Source of the DNA: a virus
DNA: 25,012 nt
Virus record (IMG/VR): IMGVR_UViG_3300017769_000116
Location: 1-25,012 of that record
Direction: 5' to 3' (one strand)
Position numbers and translations under genes: made by a program. Below, piece after piece: positions 15,229 through 23,695 of this stretch; within the stretch, counting starts at the first letter, position 1; each line of letters opens with the position of its first letter. The notes beneath the pieces are model-generated. The model was given only the letters and a program-made list of their open reading frames with translations. It was not told the DNA's origin and made no database searches.

Positions 15229-16072
15229 CCAACTCTACATAGTTCATAGTCTTAGGAGACTTTGCTTGTGACATAACTGCAGGTAGTTCCTTCAGTGTAG
15301 GCCAACAATCATAACGGTAAGAACAGAAGCCACAGTGTACACCTAGTACCTTGTTGCCAGTAGGCTTACCACGAAAGGTTTCTATCTCAGGCTCGTGACA
15401 CCGCTTGAACTCATTCTTCTCTACGGTATTATGTACTTCCTGTATCTTAGCAACCTCTGCATCCACATCTAATCCAGTAGCGGGTACGTACTTGAATGCA
15501 CCGTTAGCTTTGTTCACTACCCACCAGCCACCAGCTTTCTTACCAGATGCCTTTGCATAACCTGCAAGCTGTGCTATGTAGCCGAAGCTATCACCACTTG
15601 CTAGAGACTCAAAAGAATCAAACTTATTATTGTAAGACCAATTAGATGCGGATTTAATATCATCAACGGCACCGTCAATAACAATATCATACGTTCCATT
15701 AACGGATGCTTCCTTATCCAATTCCAAAGTAACGTGTTCCGGCTCTTCATACTTAACTCCTGCTTCCTTTAGTAGACCCTTGAATACAGCCTCGACTATA
15801 TCACCCAGCATCATGTTCATAATGAATGTTGTAGGCATAGGAAGAGCGACTTCCGGCTTGTTCTTATCATACCATAGCTGACAGGTAGACCTGCCAACAT
15901 TAGACATACGAAGCCGAAAGTCTCCACGCTTCTTCCCACTACCAAACTGACGTGACAGTGCTTCTTCAATGTCTGCAGCTACCTGTTTAATGGTAGTGTC
16001 AGCCATAGTGGACTTGCCTTTAACAGCATTGTCCATGTACTGATGTAACGCCAGTTCAGCAGGGTGGTTCAT
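15206..16072 (-). CDS. Cas4/RecB-like PD-(D/E)XK nuclease with probable Fe-S cluster
   Basis: The 288 residues carry the RecB-family nuclease motifs: GTYD with D129, D138-I-K140 (VDDIKSAS), and Q168-x3-Y172 (AQLAGY). Four cysteines are placed as in Cas4 and AddB: C64 (RSTC) in the N-terminal part and C247-x2-C250-x5-C256 near the end (HCGFCSYRYDC), which in the family bind a 4Fe-4S cluster that pins the fold. Such enzymes act as 5'-3' or ssDNA exonucleases in phages and probably process DNA ends for recombination alongside the resolvase. The ATG shares its first base with the previous stop. The start residues (MNHPAELALHQYMDN) look like a genuine helix. Confidence 0.88.
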   Translation of the reverse strand: MNHPAELALHQYMDNAVKGKSTMADTTIKQVAADIEEALSRQFGSGKKRGDFRLRMSNVGRSTCQLWYDKNKPEVALPMPTTFIMNMMLGDIVEAVFKGLLKEAGVKYEEPEHVTLELDKEASVNGTYDIVIDGAVDDIKSASNWSYNNKFDSFESLASGDSFGYIAQLAGYAKASGKKAGGWWVVNKANGAFKYVPATGLDVDAEVAKIQEVHNTVEKNEFKRCHEPEIETFRGKPTGNKVLGVHCGFCSYRYDCWPTLKELPAVMSQAKSPKTMNYVELDEKYNAS

Positions 16073-16971
16073 TATGCTACCTCTTCTTCGTCAATGTCAA
16101 TGTCAACGATGTCATCTACTACATCAACGTCATCCTCTTCCATGTGAGCATTTGCTTTCTTAGCCCACGTGTTAACGATGTATGTGTTGTAGTTGTCAAC
16201 CCACGCCACGAAGTCACTAAACAATTGCTGGTCATCCTCACTAAGTTCGATTGTCTTAGTGGCATCCACAGTAACTGTAGGCAAGAAGAAGCTACTACCA
16301 TTAGGTAACTTACGTTCTTCTGTACCAGACTCAATGTTATGTTGAACAGGTAGTCGTTGCATCTTAGTAAGTTTAGCTAAGATGTCACCGTAGGTTTTGA
16401 AGGCATCACGATTATCAATCTCCCAGATAAAGGAAGAAGTTGTGATGTCAACAGGATTACCCTTTTCGTCAGTAGGGTTAATCAATTCGACTGTACCCAT
16501 GAGGACACGCACACGTTTAATCTGTTTGATTAACTCTTGTGTCTTCTCAGGTAGAGCCTTGAAGTCTTGAATGTAACCTGCAGGTTTACCACAGTTGAAC
16601 CCGCCGGAGTTATCCTTTAGGTCTACATTAAGACTATCAGCCATCAATGTCTTGACAAACTGATTCGGTGTATCGCCATGACCCTTAACAAACTTCTTGT
16701 ACATAAACCGTTGCAGGAATGTACGAATGTTAACGGACTCAGCGTAGTAGGTAGGTCCATCTGGAATCTCAAGTTTGTATGTACCACCCGGTACTACTTC
16801 CATGTTAACCTTCTTGCCGTTAACATCTGCTGTACCCATGATAGGTGCATGATTGATTCTCAGACGAGGAAGGCTACTGGATTTCTCCTTCTTGTTAGCC
16901 TCACTTGCAATACCCATAGCCTGTGCCATAGCAGCAAAGTTATTGGTATCAATGGTAGTTACTTGTGTCAT
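16072..16971 (-). CDS. Probable single-stranded DNA-binding protein
   Basis: This 299-residue protein lies between PolA and the nuclease, the position of ssDNA-binding proteins in many podoviruses. It ends in a highly acidic tail (DDVDVVDDIVDIDIDEEEVA, 279-298), the hallmark of T7 gp2.5 and bacterial SSB, where it contacts partner proteins. The body has strand-like stretches (GKKVNMEVVPGGTYKLEI, TYYAESVNIRTFLQRFMYKKF) compatible with an OB-like beta domain carrying aromatic and basic residues. I did not recognise a precise family motif, so the assignment rests on location, size and tail. AGGAG lies 7 bases before the ATG. Confidence 0.6.
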   Translation of the reverse strand: MTQVTTIDTNNFAAMAQAMGIASEANKKEKSSSLPRLRINHAPIMGTADVNGKKVNMEVVPGGTYKLEIPDGPTYYAESVNIRTFLQRFMYKKFVKGHGDTPNQFVKTLMADSLNVDLKDNSGGFNCGKPAGYIQDFKALPEKTQELIKQIKRVRVLMGTVELINPTDEKGNPVDITTSSFIWEIDNRDAFKTYGDILAKLTKMQRLPVQHNIESGTEERKLPNGSSFFLPTVTVDATKTIELSEDDQQLFSDFVAWVDNYNTYIVNTWAKKANAHMEEDDVDVVDDIVDIDIDEEEVA

Positions 16972-17009
16972 TCTATTACTCCTATATTGTTGAAAGTTCC
17001 GTAGTTATA

Positions 17010-19052
17010 TCAGCTTACATCCTTTGTGTCAAGCCAATTATCACCTATTTTTGATTCGAGTAACAGGGGTACATTGAATTGTATGCCCCATCTTAGTGTA
17101 ATCAAATTAGGTAAGTCGTTGTTTGTCTGTTGAATAATGTCTAATACCTTTCTCTCTTCATCAGGATGTACGTCAATAACTATACTGTCATGTACTGTAT
17201 TTACCACACATGACTGCATAGTGTCAAGCAGTTTATCAATATGAAGTAAAGCAATTGGCACAATGTCTGCTGTAGCAAATGACTGAACAGGGTAGTTCTT
17301 TATCTGCGTAAAGTGTGACACCCTGCCGCTTGCCTTACGATATACATTAGGGAAAGCAAACTCTCTGCCAGAAGGTGTGGTTATCTTTAGTGTGTTCACA
17401 GCTTCTTTAGCCAGTTGGGTATGCCAAGACCCAACACCTTTGTACTTCTCTGTGAAGTGTTCATAGTACGCTGCTTCCGCTGGTGTTCTGCCGTATCCTG
17501 TTGCGCCGTAGAGTGGAGCAAACGTATGCGCTTTCGCATCCTGTCTACTCGTAGGCTGACCAGCATCACTAATAACTTTAGCGGTATATGAGTGTACATC
17601 AAATCCAGTAGATACTTCTTCAATTGCTACTCCATCTTGTGATAAGAAAGCGGCGGTACGAAACTCAAGCTGTGCCATGTCAGCTTCTAATACCTTGCCG
17701 CCCTTGAAACGTGATACGAATACCTTCTTAACAGGAAACGTACCACCCCGTGGCATGTTCTGCATGTTAGGGTTAGCACCTGATAGTCTACCTGTAGACG
17801 TGCGATGCTGTAATAAACTAACATGCAACTTACCATCACTCTTAGTGTAGTTGGCAATGCCGCCCACGAATGATGATAGGTATGTATCAACGGCACTCAG
17901 TCGGCTTACCTTGCCTAAGAAGTCAACCGCATCGTCCATACCCTTTGCTCTAGCTGAACTCTGTAGTAACTGTAGGTTCTGCTTAGAGGTACTGAAGCCA
18001 TTGGCACTAGCCCACTTAGCAGATGGTGGCTTAAACTTTAGCCCTGCCACATCACTAGTAGGTACGAAATTATAACCGCTAGTATTACATGCCACACATC
18101 TATTTGGCTTTGCAAAAGGAGTTCCATCTTTCTTTACCTTTCTAATATAACCAGTGCCACTGCAATCACCACACTGCTCTGCTTTGGTTTTGTATAATCG
18201 TGTTGTACCAGTAGCTGTTAGGCTACGGAAGGAAGCATCGTCCATGTATGGGTCAATGCTATTAGCCCAATGTAGTTTATCATCTACCTTACGAGAGTAT
18301 ATAACCCAAGAGAGTTGCTCTGGACTATTAAGATTAATAGGTGTATCACCCATAAGACTACGAACATGCTTTTGTAATGCATCAAGTAACTCCTTCTTCT
18401 CTGCTTCAAACTCTTGGCGTACCTCATCCAGCTTGGATATATCAACAGAGAAACCCCTGCTGTATATCTTAGCTAGGCATACAGCCACCTCATTAGTCAG
18501 GGTAACAGTAGGCATCAGCCCTGCATCCTCTACACTGTTAAGACGTAGCATTAGCTTGTCAGACAGTTGCTGTGTAGCATGAAGGTCAGCAGATAGATAC
18601 TCACACAACTCATTGTATGGTATGTCTCGTGTACTGTATCCCTTCTTGAAGTATTCCTTCAGGGTATCCTGCTTTTTAGTGTCTAACTCATACCGTTCAG
18701 CGCAAGCCTCAAGAGATAGCGGTTGCTTAATACCACGCTGTAGTACATACTCACCCAGCATAGTGTCAAAGACAGGGCCATCATACTTGAAGCCGGATTC
18801 CCATAGCCATGTCAAATCATATGCAGCATTATGCATGATTAATACCGTAGCTTGGTCAAGATACCACTGCACACGCTCATGGTAGTCAGCTTGACTAGGT
18901 ACATCTGCATGGTCAAAAGGGAAATGCTGTTCATGTCCTTGGTCAGTCAGTATACCTATCATAGTCAATGAGTTGTTAGGCTCAAAGGGGTCAAGGTGCA
19001 TCTTACCATCTCGTTCTGTTGTTGTATTCTCTACGTCTAGTGTTAGCTTCAT
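17010..19052 (-). CDS. polA: Family A DNA polymerase with DnaJ-like zinc-finger insert
   Basis: This 680-residue replicative polymerase has an N-terminal 3'-5' exonuclease: D6-x-E8 (LDVEN), N75...D79 (HNAAYDL) and D156 (LSADLHAT). The polymerase motifs are A with D458 (DMAQLEFR), B with R503, K507, F511 and Y515-G516 (RQDAKAHTFAPLYG), and C with H621-D622 (HDSIV). Between the domains lies an insert at about 290-326 with two DnaJ central-domain-like zinc motifs, C294GDCSGTG and C319VACNTSG. This arrangement is the known hallmark of HMO-2011-type phages. F511 aligns with E. coli Pol I Phe762. The start overlaps the helicase stop (ATGA), with GAGG 8 bases upstream. Confidence 0.95.
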   Translation of the reverse strand: MKLTLDVENTTTERDGKMHLDPFEPNNSLTMIGILTDQGHEQHFPFDHADVPSQADYHERVQWYLDQATVLIMHNAAYDLTWLWESGFKYDGPVFDTMLGEYVLQRGIKQPLSLEACAERYELDTKKQDTLKEYFKKGYSTRDIPYNELCEYLSADLHATQQLSDKLMLRLNSVEDAGLMPTVTLTNEVAVCLAKIYSRGFSVDISKLDEVRQEFEAEKKELLDALQKHVRSLMGDTPINLNSPEQLSWVIYSRKVDDKLHWANSIDPYMDDASFRSLTATGTTRLYKTKAEQCGDCSGTGYIRKVKKDGTPFAKPNRCVACNTSGYNFVPTSDVAGLKFKPPSAKWASANGFSTSKQNLQLLQSSARAKGMDDAVDFLGKVSRLSAVDTYLSSFVGGIANYTKSDGKLHVSLLQHRTSTGRLSGANPNMQNMPRGGTFPVKKVFVSRFKGGKVLEADMAQLEFRTAAFLSQDGVAIEEVSTGFDVHSYTAKVISDAGQPTSRQDAKAHTFAPLYGATGYGRTPAEAAYYEHFTEKYKGVGSWHTQLAKEAVNTLKITTPSGREFAFPNVYRKASGRVSHFTQIKNYPVQSFATADIVPIALLHIDKLLDTMQSCVVNTVHDSIVIDVHPDEERKVLDIIQQTNNDLPNLITLRWGIQFNVPLLLESKIGDNWLDTKDVS

Positions 19053-20272
19053 CCTTCATACCTCGCTGTCTTGTAGTCAAGTTGACAGTGTACCTTACCA
19101 TGCCAGCCTGACAATTTATTTTTCACCACGTTTAAGTGTCTCATGTTATCCTCTTCTTCATTGTTTTCCTGTACAGGCGGGTTCTTAGCAATCAATATCA
19201 TTAGGTCAGCCTCTGCCGCCTTACCTGTACGTGAGCCTTCCATCATCGACTGGTTCAATAGAACCTTACCCTCTGCCTCTGCTGATAGCTGAGACATATA
19301 GAACACAGCACACTCATGCTCTTTGGCAATCTGTCTAGCGTGTACTGCATTAGCCTTGAGTGATTCATCCTGTCTGGCGAAGCCACCTTTGGCAAACTTG
19401 TCGCCCATGTCCAGCAATACTACATCAGGTTTGTACGCTTTGCAAATGCTTTCTACCCAATTCATATCCCGACCAGTAGCATCCTTAATCTTGATGCGTT
19501 CCTTGACAGGGGCATACAACTCACGTGCCTTGGCAGGGTTCTGCTTAATCTCCTGCATCGTCATGCCTGTAGCTGCTGTCAAATATCTGGCACCCACACG
19601 GTGATAACCTTCCTCGTTACAGAGGATAATACAGTTGGCACCCTGCTGTGCAAAGCCGTTAGGACTAGCAATCAGTGATGCATGGAAGGATGTCTTACCT
19701 GTGTTAGGTCTAGCACCTACCTCAATCAGATGTCCTGCATTGACACCCTCTACCTTACGTGTAAGTACGGGTATGTTAAACGTCCACCGTGCCTCAAGGT
19801 CAGCCTTAGACATCAGAGTTTCTAGGTCAATGTCTTCCCACTCTACCTTTAGGTTAGGCGTGAAGTCATCACCATACATCTCCATCAAGTTACGTAGCGG
19901 TTCAAGTGTTGTCTTGTCACCGTTCACATAGTCAAAGCCAAGGTTGGCAATGTCCTCTCCCACTACCTGCTGGAATAGTTTAGACAGTACCTCTTGTGCA
20001 ATGTCACTACCCATTGGTGTTTCTTTCTTAATGCTACCGAACAAGGCAGAGTAGGCTTGCTTCTGTGCCGTAGTCATAGTCGGATTGTTTGACATGAACA
20101 ATGCCTCAATCTCATCAGGTGTTACAGTACGCTCATACCTATCCATTGCGGTATCAATCGTCTGCTTAATCTTACGTGCATCAGCACTGAATAGTCTGTC
20201 AGGGCAACGTGCGCCACGATGTTCTGTATAGAACTCTCTGTCCATTAGACTGCGTATTAGTGATAGTTCCAT
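19049..20272 (-). CDS. DnaB-type replicative DNA helicase
   Basis: The 407-residue protein has a helical N-terminal part (1-160) and a RecA-like ATPase core. Walker A is GARPNTGKT (186-194), followed by an E-containing strand (IILCNEE, about 215-221), Walker B VVLLDMGD (284-291) and a MSQLSAEAEGK block resembling helicase motif 3. It ends with an arginine- and lysine-bearing tail (HLNVVKNKLSGWHGKVHCQLD). It should unwind DNA 5'-3' ahead of PolA. Unlike T7 gp4 the primase is a separate protein encoded just upstream. AGGAG lies 7 bases before the ATG. Confidence 0.88.
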   Translation of the reverse strand: MELSLIRSLMDREFYTEHRGARCPDRLFSADARKIKQTIDTAMDRYERTVTPDEIEALFMSNNPTMTTAQKQAYSALFGSIKKETPMGSDIAQEVLSKLFQQVVGEDIANLGFDYVNGDKTTLEPLRNLMEMYGDDFTPNLKVEWEDIDLETLMSKADLEARWTFNIPVLTRKVEGVNAGHLIEVGARPNTGKTSFHASLIASPNGFAQQGANCIILCNEEGYHRVGARYLTAATGMTMQEIKQNPAKARELYAPVKERIKIKDATGRDMNWVESICKAYKPDVVLLDMGDKFAKGGFARQDESLKANAVHARQIAKEHECAVFYMSQLSAEAEGKVLLNQSMMEGSRTGKAAEADLMILIAKNPPVQENNEEEDNMRHLNVVKNKLSGWHGKVHCQLDYKTARYEG

Positions 20273-20274
20273 TC

Positions 20275-21042
20275 TTATTCTCCTATGCTGTGTAAGTTGG
20301 TCATGTCGTTAGGGTTACGGTACTTGAGGTCGTCTGTTAGTCTGAGTACCTTCACGTCAGATACATAGCCTCGTAATTCTTTTGCAAACGCTAGGGTCTT
20401 AGTCAGTGCGTCAGGGTCTAGCGCAATAATTGCTGTCGAGAACTGCATGAGATACCTCTTGTGTAATTCTGACAGTGACGTACCCAACACAGCTACCCCA
20501 ACTAATACATCACTACCAACAACTGCAGCACTCACGCAGTCCTCAACAACTACAGCGACTCTACCATACCCATACGAATAAGGCAAGCCACCATTCCCAT
20601 ATCGCTTCCATTTAGGTAAGCGACCAGAGAGTGAACGCCCCGTGGCATCCACCATCTCACCATTATGCATCACAGGGAATACAGCACGATGTTCTTTGAC
20701 ATCATACATAAGACCAAGTTCATCAGCATCTATCTGCCACTGGTCTGTCCATTGTATGACATCCTTGTTATTACCGTGTGGTACAATGTACTCAGGTAAT
20801 ACAAACTTAACTTCCTTCTTATCGGAAGTGCCACGAAGACTAGCACGTATGTCTTCGGATGTCAAGTGTACACGAGTACCACCTTTGATACCACAAGATA
20901 CCTTGTAACAATTCCAAACAAGATTACCCATGTTATTAGTCACAGTGAATGTCTTGTACCCTTTACAGTTAGGACAATTCATTCTCTTTGTACTACCATT
21001 AGGTATATTAATATCACTTATAATGTTATATATAGTATTCAT
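20275..21042 (-). CDS. DNA primase (zinc-binding + TOPRIM)
   Basis: The 255 residues correspond to the primase half of T7 gp4. An N-terminal zinc-binding domain has C23PNC26 and C45-x4-C50 (NCYKVSCG). The TOPRIM part shows E167 (VVVEDCVSAAV) and the D209-P-D211 pair (IIALDPDAL), the metal-binding residues for primer synthesis. The protein is shorter than bacterial DnaG, as usual for phage split primases. The preceding stop lies only 3 bases before the ATG; the Shine-Dalgarno (AAGGAA) is about 12 bases away, which is weak, so expression may depend on coupling with the integrase gene. Confidence 0.88.
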   Translation of the reverse strand: MNTIYNIISDINIPNGSTKRMNCPNCKGYKTFTVTNNMGNLVWNCYKVSCGIKGGTRVHLTSEDIRASLRGTSDKKEVKFVLPEYIVPHGNNKDVIQWTDQWQIDADELGLMYDVKEHRAVFPVMHNGEMVDATGRSLSGRLPKWKRYGNGGLPYSYGYGRVAVVVEDCVSAAVVGSDVLVGVAVLGTSLSELHKRYLMQFSTAIIALDPDALTKTLAFAKELRGYVSDVKVLRLTDDLKYRNPNDMTNLHSIGE

Positions 21043-21045
21043 GTA

Positions 21046-21963
21046 TTAATCACTTTCCTTTGCGGCACTTGCTATGCTTATAGCATGTATTTTTCTATCG
21101 GTCAATGCCCTATCTGCACTTGCCAATGTATTTTTTAGGTACGGCTGTACTGATTGTGGGTTAGCATGTCCTGTAACCGACATTATTTGTGCCATACCGA
21201 CACCTGCATCTACCATTTCTGTTGTACCTGTACGTCTTAGGTCAGACAGACGTAACTCTTTAGGTAATCCCGCAGCATCCATGACCTCACGTGCATATAG
21301 AGGCAGCTTGTACAAGGTATAAGGTTCGTACTTACCCCTGATAGGGCGTGGTCTTGGTGCCACATACTCTTGAAAGCCGAAGTCCTCTTGTTGTTGTACT
21401 AGCATACTGTGTAGTTCATCCGATATAGGCAGGAATACTTCTGCTCTACGCTTAGACTGCTTGATGTGTACTGTCTGTGCATCAAAGTCAATGGCATCCC
21501 ACGTAAGCATACGCATATCACCAAGACGTTGACACCATTCGTATGCCATCTGTGCTATCAAACCTATGTTACGGGTGCTAAAATCCGCATAGGCTTCGTC
21601 TAAGAACTTTTGTACATCACCCCTACCCCAGACAACCTTACGCCTCTCAGCGGCTCTCTTACGTACCGTAGCGAAAGGATTGGTCTGACACAGTTCTTCT
21701 CGCACCCCATGATTAAACAGGATACGAGTGACAGAGATAGCATGGTTAGCTAAGTGGATACCCCTGTCACACCATTCGTTGTATGCTGTCTTAGCCATGC
21801 GTGTGGTAACTTTATCACAGTCAAGCAAATAAAGTGCCTTGCCATCTACCTCTGTGTTCATCAAGATGTTGGCAAAGTATTTATACTGTGCTTTAGTTTC
21901 ATCCCGTAACTGTTTGTAATCATAGGAAGAAAGGTAGTCCTGTAATAGTTTATTTAGTTTCAT
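21046..21963 (-). CDS. int: Tyrosine recombinase / integrase
   Basis: The 305 residues have a helical core-binding domain (1-105) and a catalytic domain with R146 (YEWCQRLGDMR), a lysine in the beta-hairpin (IKQSK, 168 or 171), R243 in LSDLRRTGTTEM, H266 in SVTGHANP, and nucleophile Y275 (QPYLKNT). The position that is histidine in the HxxR motif of most family members is S240 here. This is tolerated in some related enzymes. The gene lies inside the replication operon, not beside an att site, and no repressor, excisionase or tRNA-like att site was seen. It may serve integration or resolution of concatemers. AGGAG precedes the ATG within the ADP-ribosylglycohydrolase gene. Confidence 0.9.
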   Translation of the reverse strand: MKLNKLLQDYLSSYDYKQLRDETKAQYKYFANILMNTEVDGKALYLLDCDKVTTRMAKTAYNEWCDRGIHLANHAISVTRILFNHGVREELCQTNPFATVRKRAAERRKVVWGRGDVQKFLDEAYADFSTRNIGLIAQMAYEWCQRLGDMRMLTWDAIDFDAQTVHIKQSKRRAEVFLPISDELHSMLVQQQEDFGFQEYVAPRPRPIRGKYEPYTLYKLPLYAREVMDAAGLPKELRLSDLRRTGTTEMVDAGVGMAQIMSVTGHANPQSVQPYLKNTLASADRALTDRKIHAISIASAAKESD

Positions 21964-21964
21964 G

Positions 21965-22819
21965 TCATCTCCTCATGTTATGTAATCTAAATGCTTGACT
22001 TACCAGCTTGTCATACCACATCAAGTTATCCTTGAAGTGAGATGGTATATCCTCTAGTCCGTAGTGTGCGCCAGCTATCATGCCAGCTACAGCACCACAC
22101 GTATCGCTGTCGTGTCCTCTGTTGACCGCCTTGATAACGCAGTCGGCAAAGTTATTCGTAGTTTGGTACGCCCACATAGCACACTGATATGTCTCTACTA
22201 CATAGCCACCTGACATAACATCCTTCCTATCTGTGTTAAAGGGTAGGTTGTATGACTGATACCTTTGTAGTGCGTCACCGTGCCACAGTTGATGGGCGAA
22301 TACCCTGCTGTACTCAATACATTTAGGGCTACCGTGTGTCAGTATAGTCGTAGCAATAGCCAGTTCCATAGCACGTTCAGGTGTGGCTGATGCAATCACT
22401 GCAGGTGCAAGTCGCATCAAGGCACCGTTACCCGAAGCATCGTCAAATGATACAGAGTTATATGAGTAACCAGATTTATTGTTAATCCATTTCTCTATAG
22501 CGTCTTGTGTTGTAGTACCAATGTCAAAGCATTTACCTCTTGGTATAAACTCACCCTTCATGTACCAGTTGTACCAGTTGTGCATCATATCTTCTGGATT
22601 GAACTCTGCTAGATGGGTTGACAGTGAATCAGCCATAGCTAATGCCATAGCTGTATCATCTGTCCACTCACCGATGGACATATCGTGATGCCCACCAGTA
22701 ACATACTTAGTTATATAATCATCAGGTTCTCTAGCGTCCATGAACTCAAGGGGTGCGCCAAGAGCGTCACCCACTGCAAGTCCTACCATCATACCTGCTG
22801 ACTTGTCAAGTGTCAACAT
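21965..22819 (-). CDS. ADP-ribosylglycohydrolase (DraG/ARH family)
   Basis: The family removes ADP-ribose from modified arginine or other targets, using two magnesium ions. The metal-binding signature is complete: GLAVGDALGAPLEF (13-26), W52-T53-D54-D55-T56, GNGALMRLAP (130-139) and RGHDSDTCGAVAG (234-246, with D237, D239 and T240). The chosen start is ATG 22819, which shares a base with the previous stop (TAATG) and has GAGG 8 bases upstream. An upstream ATG would add 14 residues, lying over the DUF932 gene. Phage copies have been proposed to reverse host ADP-ribosylation, including defence-linked marks, or to control modification placed by a phage enzyme. The specific target cannot be read from the sequence. 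Confidence 0.92.
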   Translation of the reverse strand: MLTLDKSAGMMVGLAVGDALGAPLEFMDAREPDDYITKYVTGGHHDMSIGEWTDDTAMALAMADSLSTHLAEFNPEDMMHNWYNWYMKGEFIPRGKCFDIGTTTQDAIEKWINNKSGYSYNSVSFDDASGNGALMRLAPAVIASATPERAMELAIATTILTHGSPKCIEYSRVFAHQLWHGDALQRYQSYNLPFNTDRKDVMSGGYVVETYQCAMWAYQTTNNFADCVIKAVNRGHDSDTCGAVAGMIAGAHYGLEDIPSHFKDNLMWYDKLVSQAFRLHNMRR

Positions 22820-23673
22820 TATGCTGCCTCTAGTTGTCTGAACACAGGGCTTGCAATCCACTGAGACACTTGGTTCTCACGATTGAACATGGACACAGCC
22901 TGTGTGTCATTGCCTGTGTTGCGTAGGTTAAAGCCGTTACGCTCATCCGCATAGGTTGCATAGTTAGTAAAGGCACTATACAAAGCAAACAGATTACGCC
23001 CTCTGGTACTCACCTCTTGGTTGTATAAGGTATACATCTTGGTAGCCTTAGTGTCTGACTTCATAAGGGTTTCAAGCAATGCCTTGACATCTACTGTGTT
23101 AAGGTCACGCCTTGCCCACGATTGTAGACGCTCTGACTGTGCATAGAAGTCCTGCTGTGAGTTACGTAAGTCAGAGATGAACCTGTCCATGCTAAAGTTA
23201 GATGTGTTCTTACGCCGCACCTTGTCATGCTCACCTCTAATCATACCATTGAGGCAGAAGAAGTCGATAGCCCCAAAGAATACTGTGTTAGAACAGCTAC
23301 CGTCAATCCCATGCAGTGCAATGATACGCTGTGAGATAGTAGTCTCATGCTTGTCAGTGGTGATAGTGGTGGACACGTTAGGCATACGCACATCCATCAT
23401 AGCCCATGCATTCTTACGTGCATACTTCCACTCAATTTGTGCGCCATCTGTCTCAGTACTTGTCAAGTTCTCTAGCATGGTATCTTGTACGCCATGAAAG
23501 AAGTCCTTGTGTGAGGCACAGTTGAAGCCCTCGCCTACAATACCAATGTATTCATCTGTCTCGCTGTTGATGACATACTTCTTATCCTTCACCTTGGTAG
23601 GCTCGTAAGCTACGGCAAAGTCTAAGTGTTCTGGAACCTGTTCAATTATTTGTGTTGTAAAATCTAATGGCAT
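22819..23673 (-). CDS. DUF932-family phage protein
   Basis: The 284-residue protein matches the DUF932 pattern of phage and plasmid proteins: a mixed alpha/beta N-terminus (KKYVINSETDEYIGIVGEGF), a block ALHGIDGSCSNTVFFGAIDF (119-138) and the conserved cysteine motif C140-L-N-G-M144, followed by a helical C-terminal half. The function is unknown; no catalytic motif is recognised. It is the first gene behind the sigma70-type promoter, with GAGGAG 6 bases from the ATG and a leader of only about 23 bases, so it should be among the earliest and best expressed genes of the operon. An early takeover role is inference. Confidence 0.8.
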   Translation of the reverse strand: MPLDFTTQIIEQVPEHLDFAVAYEPTKVKDKKYVINSETDEYIGIVGEGFNCASHKDFFHGVQDTMLENLTSTETDGAQIEWKYARKNAWAMMDVRMPNVSTTITTDKHETTISQRIIALHGIDGSCSNTVFFGAIDFFCLNGMIRGEHDKVRRKNTSNFSMDRFISDLRNSQQDFYAQSERLQSWARRDLNTVDVKALLETLMKSDTKATKMYTLYNQEVSTRGRNLFALYSAFTNYATYADERNGFNLRNTGNDTQAVSMFNRENQVSQWIASPVFRQLEAA

Positions 23674-23695
23674 TATATTCTCCTCTCGTTAAGTG

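Noticed and set aside
17010-19052. Possible separate gene for the zinc-finger segment of PolA
   Set aside because: The frame is continuous through the insert, with exonuclease and polymerase motifs on both sides.
22819-22861. Longer N-terminus for the ADP-ribosylglycohydrolase (14 extra residues)
   Set aside because: It would overlap the DUF932 gene by 43 bases; the ATG at 22819 has a Shine-Dalgarno, TAATG coupling, and gives the usual family N-terminus.
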